A DNA stretch of 64,000 nucleotides from JAUILA01 sp964563925 (GCA_964563925.1 CAZLZD010000001.1:62001-126000), one strand, 5' to 3'. Positions 16,955-25,164 are shown, numbered from the stretch's first letter. The notes: generated by a model not told the origin, from the sequence alone. Translations and numbers: made by a program.

Positions 16955-18182
16955 GGTACGGTTTCATTAAGGGTTCCGGGTCTGTCAGGGCAGCCGGCGT
17001 TATGGCCGGGGCAACTTTTTCTGCATAGTTGATAAGGTCTATGAACAGGCTTCGGAGTAATATGATGGACGATTCGGAACGGTCGATTACATAGGAGAAT
17101 AATTTGACGGGTTGGTAGGGAACGTCGCCAATCCCGTTTCTGTCCAGGTCATAGCCTGTGTACTCACTCCAGTAATTGCCTGCATAGGAATTGTAATTCT
17201 GCTTACTGTTGGTAGACAGGTCAAATGTGTTTGAGAGGAAGTTATTTCGGGTAAAGGTATTCTGCTCACAGTTTCCCGAGATCCGGAGTGCCCAGCCATT
17301 ACGGATGAAATCATTTTGGCTGACCATACAGCGGTTGGCCCCCTCCGCATAAATGGCCGTGGTATTCTCCCGGAATTCATTCTCCAAAATCTCGCTGTCA
17401 TTGATCTCCTTGAGCAATAACCCATAGGATGAACCGCCCCAGTTTTTTTCGAACAGGTTCTGCCGCATGGTAATTTTTTCGGAAAACATCACGGCGACAC
17501 CCGCTCCGTTGTTCCTGAAGGTATTCCCCAGGTAGATATCCTCATCCGAAAACATGAAGTGTAATCCATAACGCAGGTTGTCCTCGCTTATGTTATCAGT
17601 AATCCGGCTTGAATTCACAAATTCAAGGTAGATGCCGTCCCGGTGATTACGAACCTCATTTCCCCGTATGAGCACAGAATCGCAGTACCACAGGTGAATG
17701 GCATTCCCCGAGGAGACTTCGGTCTGCGCCTGGCCGGTAATGATGTTGTTCTCGATGGTACAGGCCATGGATTTCTCCATCAGAATTCCAAAAAAAGTAT
17801 TATTCAGGAGGTTGTTCCTGATCAGGCTTCCCCGTGATCCGTGCAGCTTTATGCCTGCCTGGTCTTTCACATAGCTCACCCCCACATTCTGAATGATGAA
17901 TCCCTGAACTGTCACCGAATCGGCCTGTATGGTAAGGATCTCATTCTTGTGATTGCCGTCAAGGACCGGCCTGTCACGTCCTATCAGCGCAAGTGGCTTA
18001 TCGATGTTCAGGTTGCCTTCCTGATAGAATCCGCCGTTTACCTCCAGGACATCATGAGGCCGGGCGGCTTCAATCGCCATACGAAGCTGCTGGTAATTCT
18101 GCCCGGTGCGGATATTGACTATCTGAGCGCCGAGATGTCCCGACCAGCAAATAAGCAGCACGATGATCAGAGGGGTCTTCAT
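16947..18182 (-). CDS. nosD: NosD periplasmic copper-site maturation protein
   Basis: A 411-residue protein with a Sec signal peptide (about 1-19, ending LGAQ) and a right-handed beta-helix of CASH/NosD repeats (many RxNxF and I.(D/E)N turns). A C-terminal tail contains the NYWSEYTGYDLDRNGIGD segment, typical of NosD. It works with NosF and NosY in delivering sulfur or copper to the CuZ site. It overlaps the upstream nosL-fusion gene by 4 bp and nosF by 8 bp. Confidence 0.94.
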   Translation of the reverse strand: MKTPLIIVLLICWSGHLGAQIVNIRTGQNYQQLRMAIEAARPHDVLEVNGGFYQEGNLNIDKPLALIGRDRPVLDGNHKNEILTIQADSVTVQGFIIQNVGVSYVKDQAGIKLHGSRGSLIRNNLLNNTFFGILMEKSMACTIENNIITGQAQTEVSSGNAIHLWYCDSVLIRGNEVRNHRDGIYLEFVNSSRITDNISEDNLRYGLHFMFSDEDIYLGNTFRNNGAGVAVMFSEKITMRQNLFEKNWGGSSYGLLLKEINDSEILENEFRENTTAIYAEGANRCMVSQNDFIRNGWALRISGNCEQNTFTRNNFLSNTFDLSTNSKQNYNSYAGNYWSEYTGYDLDRNGIGDVPYQPVKLFSYVIDRSESSIILLRSLFIDLINYAEKVAPAITPAALTDPEPLMKPYHD

Positions 18183-19222
18183 TGTGTGGTTTGATTGTAT
18201 ACACCAGGACGGAAGTCGCCCGAAACGGCCTTTAATTCGGTCCAGGAATAAACCTGGCCGCCCAACTCAGTGCTGTATTCCCTTGCCTTTGTTTCACTGG
18301 AGAATGCGCTGAGGTTAAGGCTCATCGGGCTTTGCAGCGCTTCACTTCGCAGGTACCAGGCCTGGTCTGCTTCAGTCAAATCAGTGGGGTTGTCAAGGGC
18401 GGTCACCAGCACATCTTTCCAGCGTGTATCGGGATGGTTTGACTGGAATTGCAGCATGCATTCAATGGCATCAAACATGTATATCTTTCCCTTGTCTGTG
18501 ACCAGTTCACTGCCAAACTTACGGTCCACAATGGTCATCTGGCAGTGGTCACAATTGGCTTCTCCGTAAGGAATGGGCACAGGCTCTGTGGAGCAGGACA
18601 TCATCATAACAGCGAGGACCGCCACTACGGGTGCCTTTACTGCCATATTTTTTCTCTTCCGGTAAGCCAGCCAAAACGCGGCCAGTGCCAGGATAATGGC
18701 CAGGCCCAGGAAAACGCTGCCCCAGTGCGGGTAGGAGAAAGCCTCGAAATTAAGCAGCATTTTGCGGCCAAACAGGGGTGGCTGATAGACCATTCCGGGG
18801 ATTTTGATCGGTGCATCGGGTGCGAGATTGTGTCCGTAATCGTACTCCCAAAGGTAAAAATCATAGATGCCGAGGGCTCCCAGGACCATCAGCACGAACC
18901 CCCAGATCAGGAATCCTCCGGGCCGGTTTACGAAAAACAGGATAAGGCCTGCTGCCACCATTGCGCCCACGATATAGGGAAAGTAGGTCAGTTCCGGGAT
19001 GGATTCTGGTTCGATCGGGGCCATGCCAATGTAGTGATTCAGGATATTCACATTTTGCAAAATACCGTCCCCGTTGCCCGATATCTTATTGATCCAGATA
19101 TACATCGTGATCCCATCGGGATACTGCGGGGCAAACAGCGTGATCTGCCAGAGTGGGAAGGCAAATACGAGTAACAGGAGAAGAGCTCCGGTCAGGAATA
19201 ATATGCGTGGCAGGTTTTTCAT
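18179..19222 (-). CDS. nosL: Membrane domain fused to NosL copper chaperone
   Basis: The N-terminal 195 residues or so contain four predicted membrane helices with an intervening periplasmic region. The C-terminal 150 residues are NosL-like: a hydrophobic stretch ending MMSCSTEP resembles a lipobox, and NCDHCQMTIVDRKFGSELVTD carries the conserved CxxC..M copper-binding motif, followed by DAIECMLQF. NosL delivers Cu(I) to NosZ. In many genomes NosL is a separate lipoprotein of about 150-190 residues, so this looks like a fusion of a neighbouring nos membrane protein with NosL. The frame is continuous. Confidence 0.85.
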   Translation of the reverse strand: MKNLPRILFLTGALLLLLVFAFPLWQITLFAPQYPDGITMYIWINKISGNGDGILQNVNILNHYIGMAPIEPESIPELTYFPYIVGAMVAAGLILFFVNRPGGFLIWGFVLMVLGALGIYDFYLWEYDYGHNLAPDAPIKIPGMVYQPPLFGRKMLLNFEAFSYPHWGSVFLGLAIILALAAFWLAYRKRKNMAVKAPVVAVLAVMMMSCSTEPVPIPYGEANCDHCQMTIVDRKFGSELVTDKGKIYMFDAIECMLQFQSNHPDTRWKDVLVTALDNPTDLTEADQAWYLRSEALQSPMSLNLSAFSSETKAREYSTELGGQVYSWTELKAVSGDFRPGVYNQTTQ

Positions 19223-19236
19223 TTTGTCGGTAGGAG

Positions 19237-19256
19237 GGGCCTCCCGCGGGAGGCCC
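19237..19256. other. Perfect 20-bp palindrome between nosZ and nosL
   Basis: GGGCCTCCC and GGGAGGCCC flank a central GC, giving a perfect palindrome in the 56 bp between the nosZ stop and the nosL start. In RNA it would form a GC-rich stem (about eight pairs with a small loop). It has no following U-run, so a mRNA-processing or stability element that raises nosZ over downstream genes is likelier than a full terminator. Confidence 0.55.
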
Positions 19257-19278
19257 GTTCCAGTTTAGTTATTGAACC

Positions 19279-21237
19279 TTATTCTCCCGTTCTCCAGGAA
19301 AGCTCCGTATTGCTGCCGGCCGGTGACACCCGCAGGTATCCCTGCATTTCCTGGTGCAGGGCCGAACAGAAATCAGTGCAGTAGAACGGATATACTCCCG
19401 GCTTTGAAGGTTCCCAGAGCAGCGTTTCAGTTTGTCCCGGCATGACCAGGATCTCCGCATTGTTTGCGCCCATAACACTTAGGCCGTGAGGGACATCCCA
19501 GTCCTGCTCAAGGTTGGTCAGGTGGAAGTATACCTTATCACCTACGCGAATTCCTTCAATGTTATCCGGACTGAAGTGGCTCCGGATGGAGGTTATGTTT
19601 ATATGAACCTCGTTACCGTCACGGGTCACTTTGGCATCTGCTTCCTTCAGGGTTGCCCATTCGTGTCCGTTTTCATCCAGCCGGAAAGTCTTCACCGAAT
19701 TGGGCTTGACCAGATCAGCAGGCAAGGCCTGGGCATAATGGGGTTCCCCGATGGTAGGGAAATCAAGCAACAGTTCCATTTTATCTCCTGAGATATCGTA
19801 TAACTGGGCCGACTGGGTAAGTTCCGGTCCGGTTGGGAGGTACCTGTCCTTGGTGATCTTATTGAGGGAAACCAGGTATTTGCCCCAGGGCTTCTGTGAA
19901 TCTCCCCCTGGGATCATCAGGTGGCCGATCGAATAATAGCTGGGTGCACGGTCGACTACTTCCTTGGTGTCGGTTTTCCATTTTACCACCTCGGAAGAAA
20001 TGAAAAATGAGGTGTAGGCATTTCCCTTGCCATCAAACTCCGTATGGAGAGGTCCGAGTCCGGCTTCCTTCACGATGCCGTCCAGAACCGACTCATAATT
20101 GAGCACCGGTATCCCGTCGATGGTGGTTTCGAAATCTTCGTTTTCAATGGCCTGGAGCATTTTGGTAAAGGAGTGTACCGACATATCGGCCGAAAGCTTG
20201 CCGTTCCCAACGATGTATTCGCCGGTGGGGTCTACATCGACACCATGCGGTGATTTCGGGGTAGGGAGGAAATATACCAGGCCGGGGCATTCCTCGGGAA
20301 TAAGCACCTTCACGGTGGATTTTTGAGTGGATGTGGCCGTATGGGTCTCATCGCTGTACTCATTGTTGTAATAGGAGGCAGGCATTTCCCTTGCCTTACC
20401 TTGTGCCAGGTATTCCTCTGCCTTTTTCCAGTTTACCGCGGCAATGAAGTCCTTGTCATTCTGCGAGGCATTGATCTCCTTGAGGGTGGCTGCCTTTTCT
20501 GTATTGTAGGTGGTGAAGAATACCCATCCGTGGGATTTTCCTTTTCCGGCATGGGCCAGGTCGTAATCATACCCGGGCACCAGCACCTGGAAAGCCATTT
20601 CCATATCACCGTCTTCCCCCACACTGATAAAGCTCAGGGAGCCTTTGAATTTTTCCTTGTACTCTTCCAGGGCCACATCTTCATTGGGTATGGGCACACT
20701 GAACCGTGTTCCTGCCACCACGTATTCGGAGTTGGCAGTGATAAACGGAGAGGAGTGATTTCCACCTGAGTTGGGGATTTCGATGATCTCTGCGGTCTCG
20801 AAGGTCCCCAGGTCAATCCTGGCGATGCGGGGGGTATTGTTCCCGTTAATAAATATCCATCGTCCGTCCGGGACCCCGTCGGTCTGCGAAAGCTCAGGGT
20901 GATGGGCATCATCCCAGGGGACGAATCCGTAAGAGGTCTGTAACATCGGTTTGGTCTCCTCATTGTAGCCATAGCCTTTTTCAGCATCCTGGGAGAATAC
21001 AGGTATCACCCTGAAGAGACGGCCTGAAGGGAGCCCGTACACGCTGATCTGTCCGCTGAACCCGCCGGATAAGAAGGCATAAAATTCATCGTGCTCACCA
21101 GGCGGCACGTATACCCTTGAGGCGGCATCAGCCGAACTGAGTGCGCCTCCTTGCTGATTGCTGCTCTGGGGATTGCATCCGACCAAAGCGGCGGCCCCAA
21201 GAATTAGCAGCGTGGGAAGTAACATATGTGATTTCAT
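19279..21237 (-). CDS. nosZ: Clade II (Sec-type) nitrous-oxide reductase
   Basis: Reduces N2O to N2 in the periplasm using a CuA and a CuZ centre. The chosen Met (21237) gives 652 residues; a longer frame would overlap the cytochrome gene. The N-terminus is a Sec/lipoprotein-like signal with ALVGC (Cys21), not the Tat signal of clade I. Propeller segments with likely CuZ histidines include DDAHHPE, GGNHSSP, KSPHGVD, GPLHTEF, SIGHLMIP and GEPHYAQ. The C-terminal cupredoxin domain has the CuA motif CTDFCSALHQEM (C620, C624, H628, M631). It is downstream of a cytochrome c gene and upstream of the nosL-D-F-Y genes. Confidence 0.97.
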   Translation of the reverse strand: MKSHMLLPTLLILGAAALVGCNPQSSNQQGGALSSADAASRVYVPPGEHDEFYAFLSGGFSGQISVYGLPSGRLFRVIPVFSQDAEKGYGYNEETKPMLQTSYGFVPWDDAHHPELSQTDGVPDGRWIFINGNNTPRIARIDLGTFETAEIIEIPNSGGNHSSPFITANSEYVVAGTRFSVPIPNEDVALEEYKEKFKGSLSFISVGEDGDMEMAFQVLVPGYDYDLAHAGKGKSHGWVFFTTYNTEKAATLKEINASQNDKDFIAAVNWKKAEEYLAQGKAREMPASYYNNEYSDETHTATSTQKSTVKVLIPEECPGLVYFLPTPKSPHGVDVDPTGEYIVGNGKLSADMSVHSFTKMLQAIENEDFETTIDGIPVLNYESVLDGIVKEAGLGPLHTEFDGKGNAYTSFFISSEVVKWKTDTKEVVDRAPSYYSIGHLMIPGGDSQKPWGKYLVSLNKITKDRYLPTGPELTQSAQLYDISGDKMELLLDFPTIGEPHYAQALPADLVKPNSVKTFRLDENGHEWATLKEADAKVTRDGNEVHINITSIRSHFSPDNIEGIRVGDKVYFHLTNLEQDWDVPHGLSVMGANNAEILVMPGQTETLLWEPSKPGVYPFYCTDFCSALHQEMQGYLRVSPAGSNTELSWRTGE

Positions 21238-21259
21238 GATAGTAAATTTTAAGTGATAG

Positions 21260-21742
21260 TTAGTTCGGATTGACTGACCTGAAATACTCCAGGATTTTTC
21301 GTGCCTGTTCTTCTGAAATATTCTGATTGGCCATCGGTGAGATGTACTCAGCCAGTAATTTTTTGGCAATGGGGTCTTGCTGCACCATTTCGTTTGGGTT
21401 CATGATCATATTCATAATCCATTCCGGCGACCGGCGGCTTGTTACCTCCTGCAGAGGAGGGCCGATATATCGCTGGTCCAGCTTATGACAGGCAGTACAA
21501 AGTGATTCATACAGTTCTTTACCTTCCGCCGCCAGGTCCGCGTCCAGTTCGCCGAGACTGACAGAAGTGACCGGACCAATCCCTTTATTTTTCATCGGAT
21601 CATCGGCCTGTGCGGCGGTCTCAGCAGGCTGAGTGGTCGAGGCAGACGGGGCAGAGCTGCTGTCTGTTTCCTGACTTCCGTTTCCGCATGAGGCGAAAAA
21701 TAAGCCCGCAGCAAGTGCCGCGATTGCGGCGGTCATTTTCAT
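21260..21742 (-). CDS. Monoheme cytochrome c lipoprotein
   Basis: Likely periplasmic electron donor to NosZ. From Met at 21742 the protein has 160 residues with a lipobox (LFFASC), a low-complexity Ser/Thr/Ala linker and a class I cytochrome c domain with heme motif CTACH. A candidate axial Met lies in SPMANQNIS. An in-frame ATG at 21769 would add nine residues (MHTSGRKHF) and cannot be excluded. It is the first gene of the nos transcript, 22 bp before nosZ, and lies directly downstream of the predicted FNR-type promoter. Confidence 0.92.
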   Translation of the reverse strand: MKMTAAIAALAAGLFFASCGNGSQETDSSSAPSASTTQPAETAAQADDPMKNKGIGPVTSVSLGELDADLAAEGKELYESLCTACHKLDQRYIGPPLQEVTSRRSPEWIMNMIMNPNEMVQQDPIAKKLLAEYISPMANQNISEEQARKILEYFRSVNPN

Positions 21743-21791
21743 AAAGTGCTTTCTTCCAGAGGTATGCATAATCGTTTCAGTTTGTATAGTT

Positions 21792-21799
21792 CAAAGTTA
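21792..21799 (-). promoter_or_regulatory. Predicted -7 element of the cytochrome c-nosZ transcript
   Basis: On the minus strand the sequence reads TAACTTTG, an exact match to the Bacteroidota -7 consensus TAnnTTTG. Its centre is 33 bp from the centre of the FNR-type box upstream. The inferred transcription start near 21788 leaves a 5' leader of about 20-46 nt, depending on the start codon. Confidence 0.6.
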
Positions 21800-21821
21800 C
21801 CAGACCTGCTAGCCGTAACTT

Positions 21822-21835
21822 ATGATCCTGATCAT
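21822..21835. promoter_or_regulatory. FNR/DNR-type operator between nos operon and Crp/Fnr gene
   Basis: ATGATC and GATCAT flank CT, so the core is TGAT-CCTG-ATCA, an exact TGATnnnnATCA. It lies in the intergenic region between the divergent cytochrome c-nosZ genes and the Crp/Fnr regulator. Relative to the inferred nos start point it is centred near -40, the class II activating position of FNR-family regulators. It may also mediate autoregulation of the regulator gene 52 bp downstream. Confidence 0.7.
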
Positions 21836-21887
21836 ATGCAGGCAGAATACTTTGCATTTCCTTATCTTGGTCAGAAATGGTGTAATC

Positions 21888-22490
21888 ATGATTTCGGAGA
21901 AACTTCTTTTGGCGTACGGAGCCAGGAAAAAGACCTTGAAAAAAAACGAAATCCTCTTCAACGAAGGAAGCAGGGCCCTTTATTACTGGCAGGTGGAAGA
22001 AGGCAGCATACGAATGTTCAATTTCAGTGAGGATGGTCAGGAATTTACCCAGGGGATATTCGGCCCATCTGAAAGCTTCGGTGAGCCCCCGCTTTTTTCA
22101 GACTTTGATTATCCCAGCAGCGCCATTGCGGTGGAAGACTCCACGCTGTTCCGCCTTACCAGGGAGGAGCTCTTTACCCTGTTGCGTGAAAATTTTGACG
22201 TTCACCTCGAAATCACCACGGCATTGAGCAAACGTCTTCAATATAAGGCCATGATGCTTCGGGAAATGTCTTCTCATCCGCCGGAACACAGGATACTGAC
22301 GCTTATCGATTACCTCAGGGACGAGAATCCGGAAGACCGGACCGATGGATTCTTCGAAGTGACCCTGACCCGGCAACAAATTGCCGACATGACCGGATTG
22401 CGGGTGGAAACGGTGATCCGCAGTATTAAGGCCATGGAGGAGAAAGGCCTTGTACGCATTTTCAACCGGAAAGTATACAGAGGGGATTAA
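21888..22490 (+). CDS. Crp/Fnr-family transcription regulator (cysteine-free, DNR/NnrR-like)
   Basis: A 200-residue regulator with an N-terminal cyclic-nucleotide-binding fold (about 10-120), a dimerisation helix and a C-terminal winged helix. The HTH reads LTRQQIADMTGLRVETVIRSIK; the E..xR pair of the recognition helix (VETVIR) resembles FNR (VETISR). No cysteine occurs anywhere in the protein, so an oxygen-sensing Fe-S cluster is not possible. A heme-based NO or redox sensor of the DNR/NnrR kind is more likely by context. The Met at 21888 is preferred over an upstream frame-extension because family similarity starts there. It is divergent from the nos genes. Confidence 0.9.
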   Translation: MISEKLLLAYGARKKTLKKNEILFNEGSRALYYWQVEEGSIRMFNFSEDGQEFTQGIFGPSESFGEPPLFSDFDYPSSAIAVEDSTLFRLTREELFTLLRENFDVHLEITTALSKRLQYKAMMLREMSSHPPEHRILTLIDYLRDENPEDRTDGFFEVTLTRQQIADMTGLRVETVIRSIKAMEEKGLVRIFNRKVYRGD

Positions 22491-22491
22491 T

Positions 22492-23529
22492 ATGAGAGCC
22501 GCCTGGTTAGTGCTTGTACTGGCCTGCACCGCAGGCAGCCTGAGGAGTCAGCAAATCCTGCTTAAAAGCCAGACTGATTCAACAGTGATCGCCTATGCAC
22601 ACGTCAGGGGTGCTGAGTACCGGACCATTTCCAATACGACAGGATCATTCAGATGGCCTGCGTCATGGGAATCGTCCGATTCGCTGGTCATAACCTGTAT
22701 CGGGTATGATCGTCTGGTGGTGAAGGGACCGCCGCGCGAGCTTATCCTGTTCATGAAGGAATCCATAACTACCCTCAAACCGGTGTTGATTTCCGGTTTG
22801 CCGGTGGAGGAGCGGCTGTTCAGGATCGTGGAGAATATGCAGCAGGATTCAGACTGGAAGCAATCCCGGCATGCCACGTACTGGCGGGGCGTATTTGAGG
22901 AGGAAGAATTGGTGGAGAGGTTTATCGCACGCATATCGGGTCGCGCTGAGGCATGGAAATCTGATTCAGTGCGAATTGCTGAGGGTTGTGCGGATTTTAA
23001 TTTGTCCAGCCTTTCTGACGAACATTCCTTATTCGGACAGAACCAGGTGTTTCCGGCATCTGGTTGTCTGAACCGGAATAACAAAGACCTTTGGGTGTAC
23101 TCCCTGGACGAACAACAACTGTCCGGAGGCGAACTGCACAGCCTGGTGAGGGCGGAATTCTATTCTCCCGATAAGAATGTGGAGCACCGTTACCTTATCT
23201 GGATTAATGAGGATCGTAAACAAGTATTGAGAATTGAATTCAGTTACCGGTGGAGACTGGATTTTCCGGTTACGCTGACCCGGCGACAGGAGCTTGAAAG
23301 CAATCTCCGCGCGTACAGCGGTCATGTCTTGTTCAGCGACGGGCGACCAGTTTACCTGGATGCGCTGTATACCCTGGAAGTTTGCGCCAAATTCAATAAG
23401 GCGCCATGCCGCAGCCAGCAGGTATATCATGAGTATTTTCAGCAGGAGGGAGGCAGCCGGGTGTTGCCGGTAAATGTAAAATTCTTTGAATATCTTGAGC
23501 GGGAGCTTTCCTGTGAATCCGAGCTTTAG
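22492..23529 (+). CDS. Secreted protein with CarboxypepD_reg-like N-terminal domain, function unknown
   Basis: A 345-residue protein with a signal peptide (about 1-20). A short carboxypeptidase-regulatory-like beta-sandwich (about 22-100) has the usual NTTGSFRWP and CIGYDR features of this domain. The C-terminal 240 residues are not recognised. Bacteroidota encode many such surface or periplasmic proteins. The ATG at 22492 is one base after the Crp/Fnr stop, and its own stop is followed at once by an AraC gene, so the three may form one transcript. Confidence 0.75.
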   Translation: MRAAWLVLVLACTAGSLRSQQILLKSQTDSTVIAYAHVRGAEYRTISNTTGSFRWPASWESSDSLVITCIGYDRLVVKGPPRELILFMKESITTLKPVLISGLPVEERLFRIVENMQQDSDWKQSRHATYWRGVFEEEELVERFIARISGRAEAWKSDSVRIAEGCADFNLSSLSDEHSLFGQNQVFPASGCLNRNNKDLWVYSLDEQQLSGGELHSLVRAEFYSPDKNVEHRYLIWINEDRKQVLRIEFSYRWRLDFPVTLTRRQELESNLRAYSGHVLFSDGRPVYLDALYTLEVCAKFNKAPCRSQQVYHEYFQQEGGSRVLPVNVKFFEYLERELSCESEL

Positions 23530-23531
23530 AC

Positions 23532-24398
23532 ATGGTACGTGTTAACCCCGTAAAAGACGATATCCCATACCAGCATTTCCTGGAGCTGAATGCGGAAAAA
23601 CGCGTCCAGGTGGTGCGTATCAGGGAAAGCTACCAGCAGGATCTTGCACTGGCTCACCCTCACCACCTCGCCTATTACAGCCTTCGTTTTGTGCACCGGG
23701 GCAGCGGATGTATTTACATTGATCACGTACCCGCAGAAATCACCGATAACTGGGTGATGCTCGCAACCCCCGAACAAGTCAGCCGTGTGGATATTCCGGA
23801 AGGGACCGAACTCGACCTGACCGTGATCGGGTTTAATGAATTCTTCATCGATGCCATGGGCTTACCCTCCGATGTGCAATCACTGGTGCTTGGAGAATGG
23901 TCACACATTCATAAGTCACTGACGGACCGGGAAACCGAGCACTTATTGAAATACCTGGAGCTTATCCGGGAGGAGTTTCTGGAGAATGGGGAGAATATGG
24001 AGATGATCGTAGCCGGACTTACCCGGTCACTGTTGCTCCACCTGGTCAGGGTACAATCCCCCGGATCGGGAAATCGTATGTATATGAACCTGTACAGGCA
24101 ATTTCTGGACCTGCTGAAAAAGAATTTTGCCAGCCATCATACTGTGGCGGACTACAGTACGATGATGGGAATTACTTCAAAGCGGCTGAACCGGTCGTGC
24201 AAATCAATTACGGATCAGACCGCATCTGAAGTTATCCAGCGGCACCTTGGGCACGAGGCCAGGCGGCTTCTCTATTATTCCACCCACACCATCAAGGAAA
24301 TCAGCTACCACCTTGGATTTCACGATCCCGCCCATTTCAACAAATTCTTCCGGAACCTGTACGGTATGACACCGGGTGCATACCGGAAAGTGGCCTGA
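23532..24398 (+). CDS. AraC-family transcription regulator
   Basis: A 288-residue regulator. The N-terminal half is a cupin-like sensing domain (about 20-150) and the C-terminal 100 residues are an AraC-type double HTH. Diagnostic segments are MGITSKRLNRSCK in the first HTH and IKEISYHLGFHDPAHFNKFFRNLYGMTPGAYR (read in part) in the second, typical of the family. The ligand is unknown. It starts 2 bp after the preceding gene. Confidence 0.92.
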   Translation: MVRVNPVKDDIPYQHFLELNAEKRVQVVRIRESYQQDLALAHPHHLAYYSLRFVHRGSGCIYIDHVPAEITDNWVMLATPEQVSRVDIPEGTELDLTVIGFNEFFIDAMGLPSDVQSLVLGEWSHIHKSLTDRETEHLLKYLELIREEFLENGENMEMIVAGLTRSLLLHLVRVQSPGSGNRMYMNLYRQFLDLLKKNFASHHTVADYSTMMGITSKRLNRSCKSITDQTASEVIQRHLGHEARRLLYYSTHTIKEISYHLGFHDPAHFNKFFRNLYGMTPGAYRKVA

Positions 24399-24495
24399 TC
24401 ATCGTTGGATCCGGAAGAATATTCTGCAGGACCGGGGGTATGACATTCTCCGGAAAATTTTACTAACTTATTTCCTCAACCATCTCACCATCAAC

Positions 24496-25164
24496 ATGAA
24501 AGCCATTATTTCACTGACCGCTTTTCTCCTGTTATTTTCCTGCCAGCCTTCTTCCCGGGAAGAAGCCACCACCCTTGAAGCGTCTATGACAAACGCTGAA
24601 ACCAGTATCAATTGCGATATGATTTCAAATTGGGAACGGGCACGCGAATTCACGAGATCGTACCTGCAGGCTATGCCGGAGGAATATTACGATTTTGCAC
24701 CGGCTCCGGAAACCCTTCCGTTTGCCCACGAGTTTCTGCACCTTGCCTGTGCCAATTACCGGTATGCAGCCATGATTGCGGGCAGTTACGACTGCACAGA
24801 TCAGGAGGCAGTATTCAACCGGCCTGATCTGCAGACAAAGGAGGCCGTGATTGATTTTGTGACGGGTAGCTATGACACCATGATAGAACGTCTCTCTGAG
24901 GAATCGGACCTGGACGAAACAACCTATCTCTACCAGTGGAGCTGCAGCAAGGGCTGCCTGGCGACCAAGGGATTTGAGCACCAGTCCCACCACCGGGGAA
25001 AGGCGGCCGTTTACCTTCGCATGAAGGGAGTGAGCCCCCCGGGCCATTTATTATGGGAAAAGGAACTGATCATGAACTGGGCGACCAGCAAGGACATATC
25101 GCAGGAAGAATGGATGGCTTCCGAAGCGTATAAGTCTTATAAGCGAAAGGTGGATCAGAAATGA
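24496..25164 (+). CDS. DinB-like lipoprotein
   Basis: From Met at 24496 the protein has 222 residues with a lipobox (LLFSCQ) and a DinB-like four-helix bundle. Metal-ligand-type histidines appear in FAHEFLHLACANYRY and in FEHQSHHRGKAAVYLR near the C-terminus, where DinB/YfiT proteins place their third ligand. Bacteroidota carry several DinB proteins of unknown substrate, some thiol-dependent transferases. An earlier ATG at 24376 lies inside the AraC gene and is not preferred. The convergent phosphatase gene follows. Confidence 0.82.
   Translation: MKAIISLTAFLLLFSCQPSSREEATTLEASMTNAETSINCDMISNWERAREFTRSYLQAMPEEYYDFAPAPETLPFAHEFLHLACANYRYAAMIAGSYDCTDQEAVFNRPDLQTKEAVIDFVTGSYDTMIERLSEESDLDETTYLYQWSCSKGCLATKGFEHQSHHRGKAAVYLRMKGVSPPGHLLWEKELIMNWATSKDISQEEWMASEAYKSYKRKVDQK

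Noticed and set aside
21822..21887. Longer Crp/Fnr protein starting at 21822
   Set aside because: The extension would cover the FNR-type box and adds 22 hydrophobic residues that are not part of the family's N-terminus; the Met at 21888 fits.
22492..24398. Assignment of the CarboxypepD_reg-like and AraC genes to the nos regulon
   Set aside because: They are adjacent to the Crp/Fnr gene, but no nitrogen-oxide related motif was found in either and no second FNR-type box was seen.
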